Positions 61,101-64,000 of a stretch of 64,000 nt of DNA are shown here, one piece after another. The notes beneath the pieces were generated by a model. That model was given only the letters and a program-made list of their open reading frames with translations. It was not told the DNA's origin and ran no database searches. Position 1 is the first letter of the stretch. Every line of letters begins with the position of its first letter. The DNA is from Microvelia longipes (taxonomy: Eukaryota > Arthropoda > Insecta > Hemiptera > Veliidae). Position numbers and translations under genes: made by a program. The stretch spans positions 39,619,115-39,683,114 of the forward strand of contig JACMZG010001913.1 in the NCBI GenBank assembly GCA_018340805.1, given 5' to 3'.

Positions 61101-61378
61101 ACACGGATTTATGAAACTAAACCTCCCTTTTGACGTCAAACCTAACCTGTTCTATTTAAAAAAGACCATTTTAATAAATAATGTTACTTTTTTTTAGGTA
61201 TTTAAAAGATTCAGACTATTATGACAGATGTATGACTGAAAGGGAAAGAGAAGAAAGGATGGTTTTCAAGAGAAGTTCTTCAGGTTCTGGTTGCCTGTGT
61301 TTCCCTGGTCGTACTGATGAGGAGGCGGCTCACACTGGAGACAGTGGGGGGCCTCGCCCTGCCGTGGGGCAGGCGTGA
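32950..61378 (+). CDS. RhoBTB: RhoBTB: atypical Rho GTPase with two BTB domains (14 coding exons, whole span)
   Basis: Coding exons: 32950-33129, 34631-34734, 36402-36599, 37368-37575, 39004-39149, 39548-39643, 47062-47141, 47887-48034, 49008-49154, 57216-57329, 57618-57788, 59180-59428, 60480-60628, 61198-61378. All introns are GT-AG and phases match at every junction. The product is about 723 residues, close to the 700-750 of animal RhoBTB proteins. Order: GTPase-like domain (residues 12-220; P-loop GDTAVGKT at 17-24, DTFGD at 80-84 where classical Rho has DTAGQ, CKND at 136-139, ETS at 187-189), proline-rich linker, a split BTB1 (about 257-460), BTB2 (about 485-565), and the family C-terminal region with a WPPVWYLK motif. 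There is no CAAX box, as usual for the family. Known role: RhoBTB proteins bind cullin-3 as substrate adaptors and do not cycle GTP normally. The start is ATG 32950; upstream in-frame GTG 32926 is not a eukaryotic start. Exon 6 needs one extra base to keep frame. Confidence 0.93.
33730..34005 (+). repeat. Family B copy 3, internally deleted, RhoBTB intron 1
   Basis: Both ends are present: start ATATCCCTGAGCAG, then AAGCCGAAAGAACCAAAGCA and AACTCCCTAGGTGTCATTTA; end GGAGTGAAAAGTGC and AACATCATTACCATCTGGAG ATAAAA. The middle is missing relative to 55200-56540. Confidence 0.6.
34401..34646 (-). other. Unidentified open frame antisense to RhoBTB intron 1 and exon 2 start
   Basis: An 81-residue minus-strand frame. 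It reads [40 protein letters not shown] and [20 protein letters not shown], a charged helical composition that looks more protein-like than most open frames here, and ends in two closely spaced stops. Its first eight residues are antisense to exon 2, so the ATG shown is unlikely to be real. It could be a retrocopied C-terminus of an unknown gene. I do not recognise the family. Confidence 0.3.
34631..34734 (+). CDS. RhoBTB: RhoBTB exon 2 (residues 61-95)
   Basis: Between acceptor AG at 34629-34630 and donor GTGAAT at 34735. It encodes the switch II region [18 protein letters not shown]. The Gln of classical Rho switch II is absent, as in all RhoBTB proteins. It ends with two bases of the Arg95 codon. 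Confidence 0.92.
34799..35368 (-). mobile_element. 5'-truncated copy of the same non-LTR family, in RhoBTB intron 2
   Basis: On the minus strand this is the 3' end of the intron 6 element. The tail reads GTAGTAGTAG on the plus strand at 34801, then the 3' UTR, the C-terminal finger and the end of RNase H (ADKLA and [12 protein letters not shown]). It matches 46340-46920. The frame is broken (the 35156-35368 minus frame switches). A short palindromic AT block (35372-35408) sits at its truncated end. Confidence 0.82.
35752..35905. mobile_element. MITE family C, copy 2, RhoBTB intron 2
   Basis: TATAGTATTACACACAGTTA, CAGTTGACAGCCTGGGAAAA, TTGTTGAGGAACC, then GATATGAAATTGTGGGCATG GTTTAACC; right arm diverged. 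Confidence 0.65.
36402..36599 (+). CDS. RhoBTB: RhoBTB exon 3 (residues 95-161)
   Basis: Acceptor AG at 36400-36401, donor GTATTT at 36600. It encodes [21 protein letters not shown] and VGCKNDLRY, the last replacing the NKxD guanine-specificity motif. It also contains the start of the RhoBTB-specific insert of the GTPase domain. Both splice junctions split Arg codons. Confidence 0.92.
36680..37110 (-). repeat. Family A copy on the minus strand, RhoBTB intron 3
   Basis: Contains the 3' block (CTCACTACTTCGCACTCGCT, minus sense), the AGATGAAACTTGGC block and, at 37016-37090, GACAGACAACTTTGTGAAAA and AGGTGACATTCAAGTTTTGG. The 5S-like part is not recognisable in this copy. Confidence 0.65.
37368..37575 (+). 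CDS. RhoBTB: RhoBTB exon 4 (residues 161-230)
   Basis: Acceptor TTGACAG ends at 37367; donor GTGTGA follows at 37576. It encodes the G5-like YYETSV (185-190), the [19 protein letters not shown] helix and the [10 protein letters not shown] tail that ends the GTPase domain in this family. Confidence 0.92.
37630..37680 (-). repeat. Family A hairpin fragment, RhoBTB intron 4
   Basis: CACTTTTCTTTCATACCTAC GGTATCTGTGAGAATAAG matches the minus-strand version of the family A end hairpin. Confidence 0.4.
38915..38985 (+). repeat. Family A fragment immediately upstream of RhoBTB exon 5
   Basis: TGTTTATGAAATATGTGTAA CGTCATTAACCCACAATGAC TCAGTG is shared with 22470-22510. It ends within about 20-60 bp of the exon 5 acceptor (39003). 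Confidence 0.55.
39004..39149 (+). CDS. RhoBTB: RhoBTB exon 5 (residues 231-279), linker and start of BTB1
   Basis: Acceptor TTTCAG ends at 39003, donor GTATGA at 39150. It encodes a Pro-rich linker (PPKPVPRS) and the opening of BTB1 ([14 protein letters not shown]). The reading frame is chosen by the phase-0 join to exon 4 and by the split Lys279 codon. A family A repeat fragment lies within about 80 bp upstream of the acceptor. Confidence 0.88.
39183..39358. mobile_element. MITE family C, copy 3, RhoBTB intron 5
   Basis: TATAGTTATAATCACTTGAC AACATGG at the left mirrors CTGTCAACTGGCTATAACCT TGTAGTTATACTATA at the right. The core CAGGTATGAAATTGTGGGTG TGGTTTAACATCCAG is shared with copy 2. 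It begins 33 bp after the exon 5 donor and fills nearly half of this 398-bp intron. Confidence 0.75.
39548..39643 (+). CDS. RhoBTB: RhoBTB exon 6 (residues 280-311), with apparent 1-nt frameshift
   Basis: Acceptor TTTAG ends at 39547, donor GTAAGT at 39644. Read from exon 5 it gives [12 protein letters not shown], the conserved BTB alpha-helix after HK. It then runs into a stop unless one base is added near the A5 run at 39580-39584. The +1 frame continues [20 protein letters not shown] and joins exon 7 in phase. The missing base is probably a homopolymer error, but a real disabling indel cannot be excluded. Confidence 0.8.
39655..40560 (+). repeat. Family A 5' end, split by the 39676-40490 non-LTR insertion
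   Basis: TTTTACTTTTCCTCATTTAC (39656-39675) is the family A start. The matching continuation, TATTTTCCTATAACATTTAC then ACCATAGGTATATAGG and the GCATTGTGTG block, resumes at about 40489. The repeated TTTTCCT..CATTTACA on both sides looks like an imperfect target duplication. Confidence 0.5.
39676..40490 (-). mobile_element. Second non-LTR family, 3' fragment (RNase H end), in RhoBTB intron 6
   Basis: Read on the minus strand it encodes [20 protein letters not shown] then [19 protein letters not shown] (RNase H), [20 protein letters not shown], and [20 protein letters not shown] (C-terminal zinc finger). It ends in a short (AAT)n tail at 39678-39690. Frames are interrupted. It differs clearly from the 40841-46920 element. 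It lies inside a split family A copy. Confidence 0.8.
40714..40833. mobile_element. Small palindromic MITE in RhoBTB intron 6
   Basis: About 120 bp with inverted arms of roughly 40 bp: AAGCTAATTCGTGCAAAG at the left and CTTTGCATGAATTAGCTT at the right, and ACATTATGTCAAGT facing ACTTGACATTATGT inside. The retrotransposon at 40841 inserted at its right edge. Confidence 0.7.
40828..40840. repeat. Left target-site duplication of the intron 6 retrotransposon
   Basis: TAGCTTAATTTAA, identical to 46921-46933. The target lies at the right end of a small palindromic MITE (40714-40833). Confidence 0.85.
40841..43100 (+). pseudogene. Retrotransposon ORF1 (gag-like), frameshifted
   Basis: Coding character runs through at least three frames: to 41480, then 41392-41712, with a further stretch near 41991-42293, then 42780-43100. 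The last part has two zinc knuckles, [14 protein letters not shown] and [14 protein letters not shown] (C-x2-C-x4-H-x4-C), typical of nucleic-acid-binding ORF1 proteins. The upstream part is charged and helical ([14 protein letters not shown] region). No initiating ATG is visible at the left end. Confidence 0.85.
43201..43890 (+). pseudogene. Retrotransposon ORF2 endonuclease domain, frameshifted
   Basis: ATG 43201 starts [16 protein letters not shown] and continues to the LIQEPYV motif, the usual start of ORF2 endonucleases. This frame stops at about 43374. The domain resumes at 43556-43885 with [14 protein letters not shown] (catalytic D and H region) and the closing SDHRMI motif. At least two indels separate the pieces. 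Confidence 0.88.
44090..45897 (+). pseudogene. Retrotransposon ORF2 reverse transcriptase domain, frameshifted
   Basis: 44090-44767 gives the N-terminal RT region with [20 protein letters not shown] (RT motif 1 and 2). 44903-45133 gives [12 protein letters not shown] (motif 3) and GCPQGG (motif 4). 45088-45897 gives AYADDGLVL (catalytic YADD) plus [13 protein letters not shown]. Frames overlap, so single-base indels break one continuous domain. Confidence 0.92.
45898..46832 (+). pseudogene. Retrotransposon RNase H and C-terminal zinc finger
   Basis: An RNase H domain is read from about 45900 after a frame change. It has CFTDGSK (first Asp), FQAEVYAIL (Glu), ICIDSQAA (Asp), and [19 protein letters not shown], where Tyr replaces the usual His of WVPGH. 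A C-x2-C-x8-H-x4-C finger ([18 protein letters not shown]) follows. It stops at 46832, then about 85 bp of 3' UTR and the (TAC)n tail. Confidence 0.9.
46921..46933. repeat. Right target-site duplication of the intron 6 retrotransposon
   Basis: TAGCTTAATTTAA directly after the (TAC)n tail, matching 40828-40840 without mismatch. Confidence 0.85.
47062..47141 (+). CDS. RhoBTB: RhoBTB exon 7 (residues 312-338)
   Basis: Small exon between AG at 47060-47061 and GT at 47142. It encodes [18 protein letters not shown] and then LIRVEKPQR, a poorly conserved acidic stretch inside the BTB1 insertion. Accepted because phases fit both neighbours and the splice sites are good. Confidence 0.75.
47165..47245 (+). 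repeat. Dispersed repeat shared with 12141-12215, RhoBTB intron 7
   Basis: About 75 bp at roughly 80 percent by eye with the 12-kb copy; it starts about 25 bp past the exon 7 donor. Confidence 0.5.
47887..48034 (+). CDS. RhoBTB: RhoBTB exon 8 (residues 338-387)
   Basis: Acceptor AACAG ends at 47886, donor GTGAGT at 48035. It encodes the BTB1 insert ([13 protein letters not shown], then [15 protein letters not shown]). Low sequence conservation is normal here. Confidence 0.8.
49008..49154 (+). CDS. RhoBTB: RhoBTB exon 9 (residues 388-436), second half of BTB1
   Basis: Acceptor TTGTAG ends at 49007, donor GTATTT at 49155. Encodes [20 protein letters not shown] followed by [18 protein letters not shown], the BTB helix and LYTG strand that close the split BTB1. 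Exactly 49 codons, phase 0 at both ends. Confidence 0.9.
49896..51270. mobile_element. Long-TIR element flanked by TA (Tc1/mariner-like end), RhoBTB intron 9
   Basis: The ends are CAGTGTGTACTCGGATGGGG and, inverted, CCCAATCTGGGAACACACTG, each flanked by TA. Arms 49896-50460 and 50695-51270 are inverted copies of about 570 bp. In the left arm an (AT)n microsatellite (49999-50061) replaces a segment that in the right arm includes a GCGAATTTCC..GGAAATTCGC hairpin (51122-51145). No transposase. CAGTG plus TA duplication suggests Tc1/mariner mobilisation. Confidence 0.75.
52140..52260 (-). mobile_element. Probable minus-strand non-LTR 3' end in RhoBTB intron 9
   Basis: A (TTTA)n run at 52158-52189 followed by ATACAATAACGGGCAAAATT ACCC looks like the reversed 3' UTR and tail of a CR1/jockey-type element, upstream of the cyclophilin gene. 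Confidence 0.4.
52695..53348 (+). CDS. Cyclophilin B-type peptidyl-prolyl cis-trans isomerase, secretory pathway (intronless, nested)
   Basis: An intact 217-residue frame. A signal peptide (residues 1-23: hydrophobic core [13 protein letters not shown], cleavage likely after VLA) is followed by one cyclophilin domain. Catalytic residues by alignment to cyclophilin A are all present: Arg88, Phe93, Met94 and Gln96 in the [15 protein letters not shown] block, Phe146, Trp154 (cyclosporin-binding Trp) and His159. The C-terminus HSEL resembles an HDEL/KDEL ER-retrieval signal. The protein should catalyse proline isomerisation on ER client proteins. It sits in RhoBTB intron 9 on the same strand and has no introns, whereas cyclophilin B genes usually have several; a functional retrocopy is therefore possible. 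I found no poly(A) tract or target duplication to prove it. ATG 52695 has A at -3 (AAAAATG). Confidence 0.95.
   Translation: MFVSRELVSLFTLFLCFVCDVLAQDPTAAKKGPKVTAKVWFDISIGDENVGRIEIGLFGKTVPKTVKNFMELATKPKGEGYVGSKFHRVIKDFMIQGGDFTKGDGTGGHSIYGQKFEDENFKLKHYGAGWLSMANSGKDTNGSQFFITTKQTPWLDGRHVVFGKVIKGMDIVRKIENTKTDGRDKPTKDVTIVSCGAEEIEPFSVKKESAADDHSEL
53494..53856 (+). terminator. Candidate poly(A) signals of the cyclophilin gene
   Basis: ATTAAA at 53494-53499 and AATAAA at 53851-53856 lie about 145 and 500 bp past the stop. Either could end the cyclophilin transcript inside the RhoBTB intron. Confidence 0.4.
54960..55165. repeat. AT-rich microsatellite, RhoBTB intron 9
   Basis: ATAAATA/AATAATA block passing into about 100 bp of (AT)n, then TTTATTATTATAAATATT; overall roughly palindromic. 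Confidence 0.93.
55200..56540 (+). repeat. Family B copy 4, longest copy, RhoBTB intron 9
   Basis: Starts TAATATTTCCCTGAGCAGTT. It contains several GC-rich half-palindromes (CTCCCGAGGC..CCAAGGGAG), GACGTTGACGTCATTTAATT, a GAGTGAAAAGTAAC block and the end CTTTACATTATTCACCGTCT AGAGATAAAATATATTTTAT. No open frame of note; non-autonomous. Its superfamily is unknown. Confidence 0.65.
57216..57329 (+). CDS. RhoBTB: RhoBTB exon 10 (residues 437-474)
   Basis: Acceptor AATAG ends at 57215, donor GTAAGT at 57330. Encodes [20 protein letters not shown], the BTB-to-BACK helix. It follows the 8.1-kb intron 9 that hosts the cyclophilin gene and a long-TIR element. Confidence 0.9.
57618..57788 (+). CDS. 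RhoBTB: RhoBTB exon 11 (residues 475-531), start of BTB2
   Basis: Acceptor TTACAG ends at 57617, donor GTAAGA at 57789. Encodes [20 protein letters not shown] and [19 protein letters not shown], a canonical BTB core and the best conserved part of the protein outside the GTPase domain. Confidence 0.93.
57845..58040 (+). repeat. Family B 5' fragment, RhoBTB intron 11
   Basis: GTCGGTTCCTGAGGTGTAAG, GAGGCGCAGCTGAGGTAACC, then GTGATACATACAAGATTTTT, diverged from the first 250 bp of the 55-kb copy. Confidence 0.45.
58800..58840. repeat. Small palindrome in RhoBTB intron 11
   Basis: CCTAACATTCTCCTT and AAGGAGAATGTTAGG around a 7-nt centre (about 58801-58837). Confidence 0.75.
59180..59428 (+). CDS. 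RhoBTB: RhoBTB exon 12 (residues 532-614), end of BTB2
   Basis: Acceptor TTTTAG ends at 59179, donor GTAATT at 59429. Encodes [20 protein letters not shown], the BTB2 C-terminal half, and [20 protein letters not shown] of the following helical region. Confidence 0.93.
60145..60290 (-). mobile_element. Probable minus-strand non-LTR 3' end in RhoBTB intron 12
   Basis: (AAAT)n at 60145-60167 followed by CCATTTATTGTAATTTATGA and ACAGAGGATTACAAATCGGG, the typical reversed 3' end and tail of a non-LTR element. It lies about 190 bp upstream of exon 13. Confidence 0.45.
60480..60628 (+). CDS. RhoBTB: RhoBTB exon 13 (residues 615-664)
   Basis: Acceptor TTTTTCAG ends at 60479, donor GTGAGT at 60629. 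Encodes [20 protein letters not shown] and the start of the conserved C-terminal segment ([14 protein letters not shown]). The Trp codon is split with exon 14. Confidence 0.93.
60855..60950 (+). repeat. Second copy of the 20.3-kb dispersed repeat, RhoBTB intron 13
   Basis: AAGTCTCACCACTGATGTAA, AAAGCATAGCTGGCTTTCA, then the 26-bp block ACCAACTAAAGGTCATCATC AGTGCC. Confidence 0.55.
61198..61378 (+). CDS. RhoBTB: RhoBTB last coding exon 14 (residues 664-723 and stop)
   Basis: Acceptor TTTTTTTAG ends at 61197. Encodes [20 protein letters not shown], a basic stretch and a Cys-containing tail (CLCFPGR), ending at TGA 61376-61378. The tail after residue 700 is lineage-specific and Gly/Pro-rich. 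Confidence 0.9.
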
Positions 61379-62700
61379 CTCTGGCTTCTTCCCACCCTTA
61401 TTGTAACAGCAGCCATCGCATTACTTACATTCACAGTATTGTTGATGCTTTGGGTTTAAATTATTCAATTTTAAAGGGCCTAGTTATTTCTGTTAATATA
61501 TGTTAATGCTGGTTTCCTTAGATTTAAAGTTAAAAAATCCTATGTGTTAGTTTTGACTTTTTTAAGAACCAAACTTGTATATACATTATCATATAATTTG
61601 TTTGGAAGTGCTTAAAACTCTCTCAGTTACTTTAAAACTTGATTTTAATACATTTTAAGCAAATATTTGGCAGTGAAAAGACTATAAGAAATTTGCTAAA
61701 TACATGGAAAACGCCTTGTAACTACCAACAATATGAAAAAAAAAAACATTTTAGTCTGAGAGAGGGCTTCAAACCTGCCCGACTAACACACTCATTTCAT
61801 AGTGCTGTAGTTGAACTTTTAGGTTCAACTTAATTACTCTTTTAAGGGAAAATTACAATAATTTTTAGCCAATTTTCAGAGAGAAGTCATGCTTATGATG
61901 GGGTTTTAGTGATTTTCCAAAAGAATTTGTTAGCTTAGAAGATCGAGATAATTTTTTTTTATTGTAGAGCATTCTATTATCACATTAAATGCATTTTCTT
62001 ATAAACAAAACAGCGCTATTATTGCATTATAGTTGCTTGTAAACTAAGCATACATTTTAAATTCTACTGGTGCTTTTAATTTGAAAAATCACTGTTTAAC
62101 TATTTAGTTTTGATTTATGAAATTTTATGACTGATTCATTACATTCTTTGTAAGGGAAATTTGGCATGAAAGTGGTCATTTTAATTTAATTTATTAACAA
62201 GTCATACTAATCTAAGGCTAACTAGGCCCTTTTATATTTTAACCCAAATTATGCTGTTATCAATAAAAAAACAAAAAAAAACTAAATTAAAGGTGGGAAA
62301 AATTATTAAAACAAATTTTAGGAATTAAAACATAATATCTTATGTAAAATATCTTGTGAAATAATTACGAGAACTAAAAACCAATTTTAGCTTAAAAAAT
62401 CTCCCCATTTTTAAAACAAAAATACTTTAATTTTTATCTTGATAAAAGTAAATAACTTTCAAGTAACCAAAAATCTTTCTTTATAATAATTGAAAATGGA
62501 CCAAAAATTGTATTATTGAACTCATCGAGTTGAATATTGCTTTATTAAGAAATTTTGTAAATTCACTTGCTTCTAATATTATTAAATAATAGATGTATAT
62601 ATTGTAATGTCTTTTTATATGTATTTGAATTTTATTTATGTTACTTTTTTATATGTATCGTTTGGTTTAGAATAAGATGAATAAAATGTTGAGTTTAGTG
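61379..62700 (+). other. RhoBTB: RhoBTB 3' UTR with candidate poly(A) signal
   Basis: AT-rich, non-coding sequence follows the stop. An AATAAA at 62680-62685 is followed by GT-rich sequence and is the best candidate end of the transcript. Short open frames here (for example 61639-61833) show no coding character. Confidence 0.5.
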
Positions 62701-64000
62701 ACTGATTACAAATTTTAATTTAAAATGTGTATCGGAGGAAGTCGTTAAGGAAAAACATAAAAATATCTCTAGATATTTTTTTATCAGTATAAATTTGTTT
62801 AATTTGATAGATTTGGTTTTTTTTCTATTGTCGAACAAACCTTAAATCCTTGTGTATGGATATCAACCTTACAAGTTTGGTGGATAAAACCACGTAGAAA
62901 ACTTTTTGTAGTATTTCCAATAAATAAGTTTGTTCAAATTTAAAAATTAGAGCCAAAATGTCCGTCATATTTAATTGAAAAGCTTAGGATTACGTTAGAA
63001 TGAGTAACTAATTATAATAGAAAATCCCTGAATTTTTTGTAATAGGTAAAAGCGTACACTGTGACCATTTTTGCATTCATGCATACAAACCCTGGTTACT
63101 GTCTAGTTTTCAACACATGTAATCTATTAGGCATTAAATAATTCAATTAAGATATTAGTTAAAGGTAAATGGTATTGGTCGAAATGTATTTGTAAAAAAT
63201 TAGTAAAAAACCCTGTACCTATCTTGACCTGCTCATCCATATTAATTGTAATTTGTGTTAAATTATCACTGCATAATATGGCCAGGAGTTTGAGTATAAT
63301 TTCAGTCATCCCGATACTTTATTGAACTTAATTCTTATTTTAATTTTTGCATTTTTCTTACCTCAGTCAAAATTTTATGTCTAATTGTAGGGGGATCTCC
63401 TGCTCAAATACAGTTTTTAATCTTTTTATTCCCCCAAAATTAACTAAATATAACTTGTTCTTCATTTAGTGCTAAACAATTATAAATATATTATTTTTAA
63501 CTTAAGTAATTACATTTTTGATGATTTATTTTTTCAAATTTTGCTGTTTTTTTAATTAGGTTGGTATCATAGCTTTTCATGCACTTTTTATAATTGTCTT
63601 TTAATCCATTAACTAGTCAAATAACTTTGCCTAACGTTTTTATATTTTCTACAGAATAAGACAAAATACTAAACCTAAGTTTTTTTATTAGGACACATCC
63701 TCTGTTTTTCAACTTTTTTGATCTGGGACCCAACATTTTTATGTTAACCACCGTGCAACCTAATTATTATACTTTATATAGGAGCAAGTATTGCTGGTCA
63801 CATTAATTATAAAAACAAGTACTCACAAAGTACTGTATTACTAAAATAGAAAATTATTTTTTGTTTTTAAAATTGTATATAATTGATTACAGTTACTTAT
63901 TTTGTTGGAACTCGCAACAAATTGGTGTGCGCAGCGAGCTAGAAATTTTTGTAGTTTGAGCATTTTCCCTCTTTTAGAGACTCTTTTTCTGAAGTCGAGT
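62701..64000. other. AT-rich sequence downstream of RhoBTB
   Basis: No gene, repeat array or transposon recognised to the end of the window. Confidence 0.5.

Noticed and set aside
61639..61833. Short frame downstream of the RhoBTB stop
   Set aside because: Lies in the 3' UTR, low complexity, no recognisable motif.

Overview
This is a 64-kb piece of an AT-rich eukaryotic nuclear genome, almost certainly an arthropod and most likely an insect. The evidence is GT-AG spliced exons of one host gene, long introns, several non-LTR retrotransposons of types common in insects, many small inverted-repeat elements, and long (AT)n/(GT)n microsatellites. A hemipteran is only a guess. There is no sign of bacterial or viral DNA.

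Positions 1-32900 contain no host protein gene I can support. They hold a dense mosaic of repeats: three minisatellites with 41-42 bp units (3.04-3.98, 9.67-10.42 and 13.95-14.58 kb), long AT microsatellites, a non-LTR reverse transcriptase remnant (19.1-20.0 kb), two copies of a tRNA-derived SINE (4.86 and 21.3 kb), several foldback elements (1.86, 8.35, 18.2, 23.4-24.1 and 27.0-29.5 kb), and copies of two unnamed dispersed families, here called A and B. Family A opens with a conserved hairpin, carries CRE/AP-1-like palindromes, and near its far end has a segment resembling the 3' half of 5S rRNA.

Positions 32918-61378 hold a single + strand gene, RhoBTB (atypical Rho GTPase with two BTB domains, a predicted cullin-3 adaptor). 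I place 14 coding exons that join in phase to about 723 residues, except for an apparent 1-nt deficit in an A5 run in exon 6. Its introns are filled with mobile DNA: a 6.1-kb non-LTR element of I/LOA-like type in intron 6 with a perfect 13-bp target-site duplication, truncated non-LTR ends in introns 2 and 6, MITEs in introns 2 and 5, a long-TIR element flanked by TA in intron 9, and family A/B copies. An intact, intronless, same-strand gene for an ER-type cyclophilin B (52695-53348) is nested in intron 9.

Positions 61379-64000 are the RhoBTB 3' UTR (likely poly(A) signal near 62680) and AT-rich sequence with nothing recognisable. The many single-base breaks in otherwise conserved open frames (exon 6, the retrotransposon, the minisatellite units) suggest residual indel errors in a long-read assembly as well as genuine decay.
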